From contig JAJDDQ010000071.1 of NCBI GenBank assembly GCA_029260215.1, positions 1 to 34,183 on the forward strand: a stretch of 34,183 bases of DNA, written 5' to 3'. The position numbers and the translations under genes are program-made. This DNA comes from Phycisphaerae bacterium (GTDB taxonomy: Bacteria > Planctomycetota > Phycisphaerae > UBA1845). Under the pieces are notes generated by a model that worked only from the letters and a program-made list of their open reading frames with translations, did not search any database and had not been told where the DNA came from. Positions 1 to 8,410 of the stretch are shown piece by piece. How positions within the stretch are numbered: the stretch's first letter is position 1; every line of letters starts with the position of its first letter.

Positions 1-140
1 GTACGGGCATGAAGTGGGATCACGCCAACGCCGCCGGCATGATGAACCTCGTCGCCCTCCAGGAAAGCGGCCAATGGGATCAGTATTGGACCACCCGGAA
101 ACGACAAGCGGCGTAGTGCCAAAAAAACTAGCCAGACCCT
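1..140 (+). mobile_element. Right end of an insertion sequence (ISKra4-like)
   Basis: These 140 bases recur as an exact reverse complement at 34044-34183; identity stops at base 140, which therefore marks the IS edge. The element contains the end of a transposase reading frame followed by a short tail that reads, from the outside in, AGGGTCTGGCTAGTTTTTTT, the likely terminal inverted repeat. Directly beyond base 140 the DNA becomes a P-type ATPase gene, so this copy interrupted that gene. The rest of the IS lies outside the window. Family assignment rests only on the C-terminal protein sequence. Confidence 0.8.
3..116 (+). CDS. IS transposase, C-terminal fragment (ISKra4-like)
   Basis: This frame is open from the window edge to a TAG and encodes the last 37 residues of a protein. 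It includes GMKWDHANAAGMMNLVALQE followed by SGQWDQYW and a basic tail. The pattern of a G-M-K/R-W core, an alanine-rich helix, then SG-W-D-x-Y/F-W, resembles the C-terminus of ISKra4-family DDE transposases (recalled family knowledge, not searched). The catalytic residues are upstream, outside the window. An identical fragment lies on the minus strand at the other end, so the genome has at least two copies of this IS. Confidence 0.6.
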   Translation, partial: TGMKWDHANAAGMMNLVALQESGQWDQYWTTRKRQAA

Positions 141-336
141 CATCACTCAGAATATCGCCTTATCTCTTGCGGTCAAAGTGCTCTTCGCGGGAATGGCGGT
201 CTTTGGTTTGGCCAATCTCTGGATGGCCATCGCCGCAGATACCGGAGCTTCGCTTGTCGTGACCTTCAACGGATTGAGGTTGCTTCGGACCCATGTTCCA
301 CCTGCACCACGTGGGTCGGAGCAGGTTGGAGCATGA
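139..336 (+). pseudogene. C-terminal remnant of a Zn/Cd-type P1B ATPase, cut by the IS
   Basis: The frame from the IS edge to a TGA at 334-336 reads LITQNIALSLAVKVLFAGMA, then VFGLANLWMAIAADTGASLV and VTFNGLRLLR. This matches the end of ZntA/CadA heavy-metal ATPases (ZntA ends with QNI...LADTGATVLV...NALRLLR). The aspartate in ADTGAS corresponds to the metal-ligand aspartate of the last transmembrane helix in zinc-transporting P1B ATPases. Only about 65 residues of a protein normally 650-800 residues long remain, with no ATP-binding or phosphorylation domain. The IS supplies no promoter or start codon in this frame, so it is a dead fragment. The 5' part should lie beyond the left IS unless rearranged. 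Confidence 0.8.
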
Positions 337-440
337 CGGGCGGATATCCTTAGAGTTTCGATGGGGTGATCTCCCCAGGTCGGCGAGCTCCGGCAAGAAG
401 GACGCAGCCCTGACCGGTCGCCGACGCGCTGCGAACCGAC

Positions 441-998
441 TCAAAACGCGCTGGAAGCTTCGAGCAGTTCAGTCAGGCCGTGGTGACAATGCTCAAGTTC
501 GTCGTTGATATCCCGGAAGGTGAGATTGAGCGTTGGCTGAACTCGGGCTGCGGTCCAATGGCGTTGCAGCAACGCGGCGATATCCTCAGCCAACGCGATC
601 GAGTGAATTTCGTCCGTCGGGATGTCTGGCAGAGGCTGGGCGGAAGACGCGTTGCGGAGGGCACAGAGGCCCATCCCAGCGCGGAGTGTCGTCGGATCCG
701 GTTCACCCTCCGGACCGGCCAGCGGCAGACTCGAACGAACGAGCCGGCTGTCGCGGTAACTGAACAGGCGCATGCCGCGATCGGTAAAAACGATCTGCCG
801 CGTCAAGCCGCCTTCAAGACGTTGCTCGACGCCGACGATGGGCGGCCGAACGTTGCACGGATCCCGCATGACCCACCATGTCGTCCGTCCCGGCTGATCG
901 GGGGCCTGGTAGGAAAGCGTCATTTTCGGAACCGTCGCGCAACCGGACGAAAACGTGAGCGACACAAATACGACACACAATCCCCGGCGTACGATCAT
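441..998 (-). CDS. Hypothetical lipoprotein coupled to ffh
   Basis: This 185-residue protein starts with a basic n-region (MIVRR), a hydrophobic stretch and the sequence TFSSGC, a slightly atypical lipobox with the lipidated Cys at position 20. It should therefore be exported and anchored to a membrane. The mature part has no domain I recognise. Its ATG overlaps the ffh stop codon in an ATGA arrangement, so translation is coupled to ffh and both are probably on one transcript. It ends about 100 bases before the IS-truncated ATPase. A link to protein export is only suggested by the neighbour. Confidence 0.65.
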   Translation of the reverse strand: MIVRRGLCVVFVSLTFSSGCATVPKMTLSYQAPDQPGRTTWWVMRDPCNVRPPIVGVEQRLEGGLTRQIVFTDRGMRLFSYRDSRLVRSSLPLAGPEGEPDPTTLRAGMGLCALRNASSAQPLPDIPTDEIHSIALAEDIAALLQRHWTAARVQPTLNLTFRDINDELEHCHHGLTELLEASSAF

Positions 999-2428
999 CG
1001 GCGTTTGCGCTTCTTGCGCTTGTCTTTCTTGGACAACACGCGCTTGGTGGCTGCGGTGTTGCCTTTCATGCGCGGCATCCCCCCGCCGGACATGCCCATT
1101 TTCGACAATTGCGTCCCGAACTTCATACGCTGCATGAAATTCATACCGGACATCATCTTCATGGCATTACGCATCTCGCCGAAGGACTTCACCAGCCCGC
1201 TGACATCCTTCGGATCGGCGCCGCTGCCCTTGGCGATGCGCCTGCGTCGTGACGCGTCGATAATCGTGGGGTCGGCCCGTTCCCGCGTGGTCATGGACAG
1301 CACAACCGCCTCCATACGCACGAGTTCGCCGTCGTCGATGTCCATATCCTTGATCTGCTCGCCCATCCCCGGCAACTTTTTGAGCAGATCCTTCATGGAC
1401 CCCATCTTCTTCATCTTGCGCAGGTGGCCCAAAAAATCCTCGAGCGTGAAGTCGCCGGTGGCCATCTTCTTTTCGAGTTTGGAAGCCTCTTCCGCGTCGA
1501 AATGCTCCTGCGCTTTTTCGACTAGAGAAAGCACGTCGCCCATCCCGAGGATGCGCCCGGCGATGCGATCCGGATGAAACGGCTCGATGTTTTCGAGCTT
1601 CTCGCCGACGCCCATAAACTTGATGGGCTTGCCGGTGATGCTCTTGGCGGACAGAGCAGCTCCGCCGCGCGTGTCGCTGTCAAACTTGGTGAGAATCAGC
1701 CCGTCGAGTTCGAGTCGCTCGTTGAAACTCTTGGCCGTCGCAACCGCGTCCTGACCGGTCATGGCGTCGAGCACGAGATAGACCTGGTGCGGCGATGTGG
1801 TTTTCGCAATCTTGGCGACTTCGCCCATCAACTCGTCGTCGATCGCCAAGCGACCAGCCGTGTCGAGAATGACCACGTCGCGATCGGTCTTTTTCGCGTG
1901 ACTGATGCCCGCGCGACAGACCTTGACCGGGTTCTGCGACGTTCGATCCGCGTAGACCGGCACGCCGACCTGCTCTCCGATGACCTCCAACTGTTCGATG
2001 GCGGCGGGCCGCTTGAGGTCGGCAGCGACCATTAGCGGGCGTTTGGCCTGCGCAAGAATCATCCGCGCCAGCTTGCCGCACGTCGTGGTCTTTCCCGAGC
2101 CTTGCAGGCCGGCCATCAGGATGATCGTCGGCCCAGGCGAGACGTAGGGGATGCGCGGGTCCACAGGCCCCATGAGCGCGACGAGTTCGTCGTGGACGAT
2201 TTTGACCAGCAACTGGTCGGGCTTGAGGGTTTTGAGCACCTCCTGCCCGATAGCCTTCTCGCGGACCGTGTTGCAGAAGCTGCTGGCGACATCGATGTGT
2301 ACGTCGGCTTCGAGCAAGGCGGTGCGGACCGCCCGCATGGCATCGGCGATATTGTCCTCAGTGATCTTCCCACGCCCGCGCAGGTTGCGGAAAACGTCAC
2401 TGAATCTTTCTGTCAGCGTATCAAACAT
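995..2428 (-). CDS. ffh: Signal recognition particle GTPase Ffh
   Basis: This 477-residue protein is the SRP54/Ffh GTPase, which binds signal sequences of nascent membrane and secreted proteins with 4.5S RNA and docks at FtsY. The N domain occupies about residues 1-95. GTPase motifs are G1 GLQGSGKT (107-114), the I-box DLKRPAA (137-143), G3 DTAG (189-192) and G4 TKFD (247-250), then DTRGG and GVGEKLENIEPFHPDRIAGR. The M domain carries the RNA-binding stretch RRRRIAKGSG and methionine-rich segments. A lysine/arginine-rich tail (KKDKRKKRKRR) makes it slightly longer than the roughly 453-residue E. coli protein. The ATG at 2428 begins the conserved N-domain helix. No SRP RNA gene was recognised nearby. 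Confidence 0.97.
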   Translation of the reverse strand: MFDTLTERFSDVFRNLRGRGKITEDNIADAMRAVRTALLEADVHIDVASSFCNTVREKAIGQEVLKTLKPDQLLVKIVHDELVALMGPVDPRIPYVSPGPTIILMAGLQGSGKTTTCGKLARMILAQAKRPLMVAADLKRPAAIEQLEVIGEQVGVPVYADRTSQNPVKVCRAGISHAKKTDRDVVILDTAGRLAIDDELMGEVAKIAKTTSPHQVYLVLDAMTGQDAVATAKSFNERLELDGLILTKFDSDTRGGAALSAKSITGKPIKFMGVGEKLENIEPFHPDRIAGRILGMGDVLSLVEKAQEHFDAEEASKLEKKMATGDFTLEDFLGHLRKMKKMGSMKDLLKKLPGMGEQIKDMDIDDGELVRMEAVVLSMTTRERADPTIIDASRRRRIAKGSGADPKDVSGLVKSFGEMRNAMKMMSGMNFMQRMKFGTQLSKMGMSGGGMPRMKGNTAATKRVLSKKDKRKKRKRR

Positions 2429-2498
2429 GCCCGCATTATGGACCGAAATCAGCCATTATTCCAGAGGCGTAATCTCGACGTTGGCCCCGTCACGGCAC

Positions 2499-2522
2499 GG
2501 ACCGTCCGCAGCCGGACGGACC
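2499..2522 (-). terminator. GC-rich hairpin downstream of the DUF480 gene
   Basis: CCGTCCG-CAGC-CGGACGG (2502-2519) is a perfect 7-bp stem with a 4-base loop, extendable to 10 bp with one mismatch. It lies about 12 bases after the DUF480 stop on the minus strand and before ffh. No U-tract follows, so it is either a weak/Rho-assisted terminator or an mRNA 3'-end stabiliser separating the two genes. Confidence 0.4.
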
Positions 2523-2534
2523 GGCATGGGTAGC

Positions 2535-3170
2535 TCAGACGTCACTTTGACGTGTCTCAATCGCCTGCACACGCGCCTCGAGCGATTCGATACGCGCCAA
2601 AAGACCGGCCTCTCTCGACGGCGACGCTTCCCGGTCGGGCGCTAAGGCTTCGACCGTCTCCGGTTGTTCGTCGTCGGTTTGAAAGTTGTGCCGGTAACGG
2701 ACGGCTGACTGCCCCGCCGCCCTGCCGATGTTCACCACTTCCGGCGGATCGTTCGATTGAAACGTGTCGAGCATGTTCTGAACGTTTTGCAGTTCCGGCA
2801 TGGACGACATGCGATCGCAACGCGTGCGCAGCTCGCCCACGGTCTGTGGGCCTCGCAACATCAACTCGGTCAGAATCGCCAGTTCCTTCGGCGACCAGGC
2901 GTACTTGGACGTAATGCAGTGCTCGTAACGGTTGGATCGTGCACCGCGCGGCACGTCGGCCAACTTAGCCAACCCCATATGCACAAGCTCCTGCACGGCA
3001 TGCACGACATCGCCTTCGGTGAGGCTTGTCACCGGGCTGCGGTTACTTTTCTGATTGCAGCCCGAGACCACGGCATTGATGGTCAGCGGGTATTGATCCG
3101 GCGTGGTGAACGCTTTTTCGATCATCACGCCCAACACGCGACGCTGATTGAAATTCAACTGAAGCGACAT
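2535..3170 (-). CDS. DUF480 / YceH-family protein
   Basis: This 211-residue protein matches the YceH/DUF480 family of tandem winged-helix proteins of unknown role. Typical stretches are LNFNQRRVLGVMIEKAFTTP, DQYPLTINAVVSGCNQKSNR and LMLRGPQTVGELRTR. The C-terminal 40 residues form a probable coiled coil (LLARIESLEARVQAIETRQ), which family members often have. The start at 3170 is chosen because GGGAGGTG lies 5 bases upstream and the conserved domain begins immediately; the frame upstream has no family similarity. It is on the same strand as ffh, about 100 bases upstream of it, with a GC-rich hairpin between. DNA binding is a family expectation, not shown. Confidence 0.9.
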   Translation of the reverse strand: MSLQLNFNQRRVLGVMIEKAFTTPDQYPLTINAVVSGCNQKSNRSPVTSLTEGDVVHAVQELVHMGLAKLADVPRGARSNRYEHCITSKYAWSPKELAILTELMLRGPQTVGELRTRCDRMSSMPELQNVQNMLDTFQSNDPPEVVNIGRAAGQSAVRYRHNFQTDDEQPETVEALAPDREASPSREAGLLARIESLEARVQAIETRQSDV

Positions 3171-3317
3171 GAACACCTCCCGAGCTTTCCCGCCTGAATC
3201 ACGGGGCGATCGTTCGTTGACTGACGCACGAAGCAAGCGCGGATTATTGATACCGCGTGGGATATTTGCAAGGTGCTCGCGCTTTGCAAAAAGCTCGCGT
3301 ACGACCAGCCGCTGAAA

Positions 3318-3546
3318 AATGTGGCACGGATTTCCAATCCGCGCCTTCACCGGCCTGGAATATAACACGACAGGGTGTGTTGACACGCGAGGTTGGATGG
3401 GTGGGTGGCATGCCCGCCTCGAAGGCGGTCACGTTGCGCCTACAGCGTAATTATGGCTGCGCTGCGCCCAGCCATGCCGCCCTGACGATCAGGAAACCAA
3501 CACAATACGGAACACTATCAACTGCACCGGTTGCAAACCGGTGCCA
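3318..3546. repeat. Cluster of four short hairpins in a 457-bp intergenic gap
   Basis: The gap 3171-3627 contains no gene that I can support. It holds four tight hairpins: CGGATT-TCC-AATCCG at 3327-3341, preceded by GTGGCA; CCGCCT-CGA-AGGCGG at 3414-3428, preceded by GTGGGTGGCATG; ATGGCTG...CAGCCAT at 3453-3475 with a 9-base loop; and a perfect 9-bp stem GCACCGGTT/AACCGGTGC with a GCA loop at 3524-3544, followed by CAC, which reads as the same GTGGCAC tag on the minus strand. Three of the four carry GTGGCA(C/T) beside the stem, which ties them to the repeats at 8520 and 11424. Confidence 0.6.
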
Positions 3547-3627
3547 CATGGAAGGACTCTCTTCAACAAGCCGCGGAGCAGGAGCAATGCGAATTCAGCG
3601 GGCTTTGATACAGCGCCTGGCTGCGCT

Positions 3628-4458
3628 TCAGTTCTGCTCGTTCAGCAAATTGCGCAAATGAACGAAGTGGTGGTTGATGGTCGATGTTTCCTCGTCCGTC
3701 GCGGCGAGTTCACGGGCCTTTGTCAACGATCGCGCCGCGCCGCCCAGATCGTTCGTCTTCGTTTGCAGGCGGCCTATTTCCGCGAAAATCATCGCGTCAT
3801 CCGGGCGCAAAGCAGCCACGCGAGAGAGAATCCGAATCGCACGGGGCCAATCGTCCTTGTGAACGTGGTAGGCGTAGAGATTGCCGAGCATGCGGGCCAA
3901 TATCGTACGCGGCCCGACCGATTCCATCTGCTCCTCGGTCAGCTCCGCTTCCTTTCCAAAGAGTGCAGCGGCCATCTGCTGACAGGTTTCGAATGTCAGT
4001 ATTCTACCGCCGTTGAACGGGTCGATCAGCAGTTCGTCGCCGACGCCTTCGTGCCGGAGAATAAAGTGCCCGGGCATGCTCACCCCATGTATGGGCCAAC
4101 CGAGTTGTTGGGCGATGTCGATCCAGAGAACGCTCAGGCTCACCGGAATGCCGCGCCGCGTGTCGAAAACGCGATTGAGGTAGCTGTTCCCCGGCAGCAT
4201 GAAATCGTCGATGTTGCCCGTGAAGTCTTCCTCCTCGACGAGCACACTGCGCAGCGCGCCCACGCGATCGTGACCATCGTGCGCATCGCACTGGTCCACA
4301 CGCTCCGCCAACGCGTTCAGGCGATCGAGATAGTGCGCCGGTCTCATGTCCGGGTATTCGTCAATCGCCCACAAGAGCGCAGCGTGGGCCAGTCGAAAAT
4401 CCGACTCCGGCTGGCTTATCAGGTCGTCAAATGGGTGAGGCTGCGCGTCAAAGCTCAT
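3628..4458 (-). CDS. SirB1-like transglutaminase-fold protein with TPR region
   Basis: This 276-residue protein has the Transglut_core2 (SirB1/YchA, UPF0162) core: PGNSYLNRVFDTRRGIPVSL, then PIHGVSMPGHFILRH and LLIDPFNGG. The positions of a papain-like triad read Ser107, His131 and Asp146; the cysteine is replaced, as is usual in this family, so protease or transglutaminase activity is doubtful. Residues about 200-270 (AIRILSRVAALRPDDAMIFA and onward) look like one or two tetratricopeptide repeats, suggesting protein binding. The start at 4458 follows a GGGGGG-type ribosome site. It has no signal peptide, so is probably cytoplasmic. Its cellular role is unknown. Confidence 0.85.
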   Translation of the reverse strand: MSFDAQPHPFDDLISQPESDFRLAHAALLWAIDEYPDMRPAHYLDRLNALAERVDQCDAHDGHDRVGALRSVLVEEEDFTGNIDDFMLPGNSYLNRVFDTRRGIPVSLSVLWIDIAQQLGWPIHGVSMPGHFILRHEGVGDELLIDPFNGGRILTFETCQQMAAALFGKEAELTEEQMESVGPRTILARMLGNLYAYHVHKDDWPRAIRILSRVAALRPDDAMIFAEIGRLQTKTNDLGGAARSLTKARELAATDEETSTINHHFVHLRNLLNEQN

Positions 4459-4524
4459 CGTTCCCCCCAGGGCTTTGTGGTTTGAAGCTCGCGGATTAAC
4501 CGCGATCGACTCGGCTGGGCGCGG

Positions 4525-7002
4525 TCAGCTTTTGCCGACCGTCAATTCCTCCGCCTGCTTGATTAGGTCGGCGAAATTCGTGCCTGGGTCCAGTTGCTCT
4601 CCGACGCGCCCCACGCGACGCGTACCGCCGCGGTCGTGACCCTTGTCCGCAATGCGACTCCGGCGTATCGGGGCGGACGGATCCATCGGGAGCACAGTAG
4701 TCGCGTCGGCAAGATTGTCCAGGTTGCTTGGCGGATGAGTCTGCCCAAGAGGCGGCACCATAGCCAGAGTCTTGGACAATCGCGACTGCACGTGTGAGGC
4801 TTCGTCCACCCACTCCCGCAGCGTTTGGCCGGCTCGCTGCGTCTCAACCGTAAGCTGAGTCAGGCGGACGTCCGCTTCGCGACTGGATTTGCTGAAGCGC
4901 GTGATGTCGCGATTGGCTTGCAAACTCGCCTGCGAAAGCCCGGAAAACACCTTGCGCACCGCACGGCAGACACCGTCAAGATGCGTCGCCTGCGCTCGTG
5001 CTTCCTCGATGATCTTGCGCGGGTCGGCCAGCATGCCGCCGAGCTGATGGTCGAACGAGTCCGTACGCGTCTGCAACTGCTGAAGCTGGGTGCGTATCTG
5101 TTCGACCTGCGGAATGAAATCCTTCATAACATGGTCGCACTCCTCGATCAGGCCGCGACGCTCGATCAGAGCGCTGATCATCGTCGTCGTCTCACGGTTT
5201 ACCTCATCCGCTTTTGCGGTGGAAGAATCGATTGCTTCCCTCAGGCCTGTCGCGCCCGCAACGGAAGTCTCGATACCCTTGAGTATTTCGCCTGCGCCGT
5301 CGAGATGCCCTCTCAATTCCCTCACAAGTGCATCTTGTGCTTCGTTGCCTCGTTCGACACGCTGAATCAATACCTCGGTCTCGCTTTGACGTTCGAGGAT
5401 GTCTTCCCGAGTATGCGCCGCCGTCGAAAGCAATCTTTGGAGTACATCACCGGCACGCTCGCCATTCGCCGTGGCCGACATGAGCGATTCGCACGCCGCG
5501 CCACCAGCCGACTTGGCTGTCTCGACCGCGACCACCGACTCCGCCGCCCTCTGGCACACGGCTTCAACCTGCGCACGGGTGCCCGTAGCCTTCTCCAGAA
5601 TCACGCCCAATTCGTCGGAATTCCGCTTTGCGACAATTGCCTGCTCGGCAATGGAGGAATCAAGGTCTTTGGCCCGATCCTGCGAAGATTCGAGCCGGTT
5701 GATCGTCGTCGTCGCGTCGTTGCATCGTTTGGTCAACTGGTTGAAGCGGTGCTGCGTGGTCGTCGTCAGCGTCCAAACGTCCTGAATCAGTCGTTCGATG
5801 CGCTGGATCGTCGCGTCCGATCCCTCGATGCACTCTGAGATTTTGCGCGCTGTCGGCTGAACAGCTTCGTCAATTTCACGCAACTCAACAACCAGGCGAG
5901 ACGTCGACTCGCAACGCTCCTCCATAGTGGCCAAGTCGCCATGCATCGCCTCGCGCGCCGCCGTCACCTTGCCGATCACATCGTGCGCTTCCTTCGTCGC
6001 ATCGCTGGTCTGACGCTCCGCCACAGAAGCGGCCTGCAGTTGAGAGGCCAGTTGTTTCGCCTTGGAATCGATCAGCTCGCGGAACCGCGACGTCTCGGTC
6101 TTGGCACACGATCGAAGTTCAGCGAGTTGCTCGGTATTCGAATCGCAAACAGCCTTAACACCTTGCTCGCCCAATTGCTGCAAACGCTTCTCGAACTTTT
6201 CAAACGCAGCACTTTCGAGATGCTCGACCACTTCCGTGGCATGCGACTTGATATGTTCGAGCGCAGCGCTAAACTGGGATTCGATCCGCTCGCTGCCCCC
6301 GGTCATCAAGGATTGGATACCGTCAACTGCTTCGTTTGCCTGTTGCTCAATTTGCGCAACGCTTCCGGTGGCTGCGATATCATACTTCGAGGCGGCTGCA
6401 AGCAAATCCGCCTCTCTTTTTTTGACCTTTTCGAGACGCGAATCGAGATCGTCACGCAATCGTACCGCGTAATCCTCGGTCGTGCGTCGCACACGCCGCT
6501 CGACCTCCTCCGCAGCGCACTCCATGCGCGTCTGCTCGGCCCGCTGCAACTCGACAATACGTCTTTCCGCGTTCGAAGCGGCTTCCTCGATAACACGCAG
6601 CCGCTCATCGGAAACGCGCGTCATGCGTGCGTTTTGCTCCGTCGACGTACGCTCAAGTCGACTCAGCAGGTCCGCACAGCGATCGTGCGCCTGGTCCATG
6701 TCCTTTTTTGCGCGAGCCGCAGATCCGACCGTGTCCAGCAACGTCGAAACGCGCGATTGCGATTTCTCACCCACGTCAGCCAAATGGCCCGCAAAGTCCG
6801 ATAACGAATCGTGGACTTGCTCCGCACGGGCGCAGATTTCCTCGACCTGCGGAATCATCGCGGACGCACGCTCGATCGCGGTTTCCATGCGCTCAATCGC
6901 CAACTCCATCCCCGCGGACAAGCCGTCCGAAACAAATGGGGTGCTACCGTCGTTTTCGTCAGATTGACGCGTTTCTTCAGAAATGTCGGCCAAGTCAGCC
7001 AT
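4525..7002 (-). CDS. Large coiled-coil protein of unknown function
   Basis: This 825-residue protein is almost entirely charged, alanine/glutamate-rich helix with heptad-like spacing, suggesting a long coiled coil. It has no signal peptide, no transmembrane segment and no catalytic motif that I can see. The N-terminal 30 residues are acidic and disordered-looking; the last 90 residues (from about MVPPLGQTHPPSN to the C-terminal FADLIKQAEELTVGKS) are proline-rich and then amphipathic. The helical part superficially resembles the cytoplasmic domain of chemoreceptors, but I see no clear signalling-tip motif. A cytoskeletal, chromosome-associated or scaffold role is possible. The start at 7002 has GGGAGC upstream. 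It stands alone between the SirB1-like gene (66 bases away) and the secreted-protein gene. Confidence 0.8.
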   Translation of the reverse strand: MADLADISEETRQSDENDGSTPFVSDGLSAGMELAIERMETAIERASAMIPQVEEICARAEQVHDSLSDFAGHLADVGEKSQSRVSTLLDTVGSAARAKKDMDQAHDRCADLLSRLERTSTEQNARMTRVSDERLRVIEEAASNAERRIVELQRAEQTRMECAAEEVERRVRRTTEDYAVRLRDDLDSRLEKVKKREADLLAAASKYDIAATGSVAQIEQQANEAVDGIQSLMTGGSERIESQFSAALEHIKSHATEVVEHLESAAFEKFEKRLQQLGEQGVKAVCDSNTEQLAELRSCAKTETSRFRELIDSKAKQLASQLQAASVAERQTSDATKEAHDVIGKVTAAREAMHGDLATMEERCESTSRLVVELREIDEAVQPTARKISECIEGSDATIQRIERLIQDVWTLTTTTQHRFNQLTKRCNDATTTINRLESSQDRAKDLDSSIAEQAIVAKRNSDELGVILEKATGTRAQVEAVCQRAAESVVAVETAKSAGGAACESLMSATANGERAGDVLQRLLSTAAHTREDILERQSETEVLIQRVERGNEAQDALVRELRGHLDGAGEILKGIETSVAGATGLREAIDSSTAKADEVNRETTTMISALIERRGLIEECDHVMKDFIPQVEQIRTQLQQLQTRTDSFDHQLGGMLADPRKIIEEARAQATHLDGVCRAVRKVFSGLSQASLQANRDITRFSKSSREADVRLTQLTVETQRAGQTLREWVDEASHVQSRLSKTLAMVPPLGQTHPPSNLDNLADATTVLPMDPSAPIRRSRIADKGHDRGGTRRVGRVGEQLDPGTNFADLIKQAEELTVGKS

Positions 7003-7174
7003 GCTCGTGCTCCCGTCGAGGTCGGTCCTGTGGATCGGTGGATAGAAACGAAAACGTCCTATCGTGAGAAAAATATCGGCAACACGCAGTCAGCACTGAA
7101 GTTATCGGGCAAAGAATGGGGGTGCGATCGCCCCTCGCCTGGAGAATCGTCGTAATCTACTGTCCTATAATCTC

Positions 7175-7750
7175 TTATCGCACAGGAGACACGGAAAAGC
7201 CGTCGTCGATCAGGCGGCGACGCAGAAGATCGTTCAACGCGGCTGAGCCGCCAAGCCCGGGCGGGCGAAAGCCGATCCGCAAAATTTCGCGGGAATCGGC
7301 AAGGAGGGTGATATCGTAAAGCTCAGTCAACAGCGTTCGCAGGCCTATCCACTGCGCGACGGAGAGGCTCGAGGAGTCCCGCAATACTTCTACAATAATG
7401 GTCTTTTTCCGTCCGTCGGCTGGGTGCTGTGCTCGCCAGAGCGGTCCGGATTCGACGATTCCGTCGGGCGCTACGGTAAAATGCCGGCCTTCCGCAGCTT
7501 GTGCGACCAAGCCGACCCCGAAACGCGAGCGTTCCGCGCCGAACGCGATTTCGACCAGATTCCATCGTACGGGTTCGACCAGCCGATCGATTCGGGCGGC
7601 GGTGCGGGCTTGTCTGGGGAAAAAATCGGGGTCGTTCTGAGCGGCGGCCATCGGATTGGGGGGGACGATGACGGACAGCGTCGCGGCGCCAATCGACATC
7701 GCCAGCGCAAGCGCAACCATCGTTCGAAACATCCGTGTGTGCGACTTCAT
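7175..7750 (-). CDS. Small secreted protein, function unknown
   Basis: From the ATG at 7750 this is 191 residues. It opens with a signal peptide: basic MKSHTRMFR, hydrophobic TMVALALAMSIGAATLSVIV, and an AAAQ cleavage site near residue 37. The mature domain (about 150 residues) is mixed alpha/beta and has no motif I recognise. The frame extends 25 codons upstream to an ATG at 7825, but that would bury the signal peptide; a GGAGGG lies about 18 bases before the chosen start, further than usual, so the start is not certain. It is divergent from ndk. Confidence 0.7.
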   Translation of the reverse strand: MKSHTRMFRTMVALALAMSIGAATLSVIVPPNPMAAAQNDPDFFPRQARTAARIDRLVEPVRWNLVEIAFGAERSRFGVGLVAQAAEGRHFTVAPDGIVESGPLWRAQHPADGRKKTIIVEVLRDSSSLSVAQWIGLRTLLTELYDITLLADSREILRIGFRPPGLGGSAALNDLLRRRLIDDGFSVSPVR

Positions 7751-7909
7751 CGTGACCGGCGTAGCGGCACCCTCCTTGGGCCTTTGCTTGGAAAAAGTTG
7801 TAACACCGATCTTCGCATCGCTCAAGGAATACTTTATGCTTTCCCGTCGCGCGGCGAATCGATCGCCCCAAAAATGGAAACCCTGAAGTAATCAACCGGA
7901 GAAACACCC

Positions 7910-8371
7910 GTGGAACAAACGCTCATCATTCTCAAGCCCGATTGCATCCAGCGACGACTCGTCGGACGCATCGTCAAACGTTTTGAAGACAAGGGTCTCA
8001 CAGTCGCGGGCATGAAGCTCATGCACATCACCAAGGATTTGGCTGACCGACACTACGCCCCGCACAAGGACAAGCCGTTCTACCCCGGCTTGATCGAGTA
8101 CATCACCTCAGGCCCGGTTGTGGTCATGGTGCTGTCCGGTGCGGGTGTGATCAACATGGCTCGGAAGCTGATGGGCAAGACGTTCGGATTTGAGGCTGAG
8201 CCGGGTACGATTCGCGGCGACTTCGGCGCGTCCAAGACTTACAACCTGATCCACGGTTCCGACGCACCCGAGTCAGCCGAGACGGAAATCGCACTGTATT
8301 TTCAGCCCAACGAGCTACTCAGCTACGAGACGCCCGCACACAAGTGGACGTTCAAGCCGGGCGAAAGTTAG
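7910..8371 (+). CDS. ndk: Nucleoside diphosphate kinase
   Basis: This 153-residue protein transfers the gamma phosphate between nucleoside di- and triphosphates through a phosphohistidine. It has the family's invariant features: TLIILKPDCIQR with Lys9 near the N-terminus, RGDFG (102-106), and the active-site NLIHGSDAPESAETEI with His115. Length is typical (about 140-155). The start is a GTG at 7910 with CGGAGA 8 bases upstream; the family N-terminus fits exactly. It is monocistronic and convergent with the DxDxDG-repeat gene. A palindromic family-A repeat sits 39 bases after the stop. Confidence 0.97.
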   Translation: MEQTLIILKPDCIQRRLVGRIVKRFEDKGLTVAGMKLMHITKDLADRHYAPHKDKPFYPGLIEYITSGPVVVMVLSGAGVINMARKLMGKTFGFEAEPGTIRGDFGASKTYNLIHGSDAPESAETEIALYFQPNELLSYETPAHKWTFKPGES

Positions 8372-8410
8372 GGCGGATTCTGCGATAGCGTGGTGCAATT
8401 TCAACGCAAG

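Noticed and set aside
480-1577. Long open frame on the + strand opposite the lipoprotein and ffh
   Set aside because: It is antisense to ffh, whose conserved motifs are unmistakable; the translation is low-complexity R/S-rich and has no ribosome site.
3541-4485. 314-codon open frame on the + strand
   Set aside because: It is antisense to the SirB1-like gene, whose family motifs are on the minus strand.
4825-5838. 337-codon open frame on the + strand
   Set aside because: It is the complementary shadow of the coiled-coil gene; arginine/leucine-rich and without domain features.
7745-7830. Possible riboswitch upstream of the secreted protein (GCAAAGG...GGTGCCGCTAC on the minus strand)
   Set aside because: A passing resemblance to the cyclic-di-GMP-I core, but the tetraloop/receptor and paired stems are not present, so no call is made.
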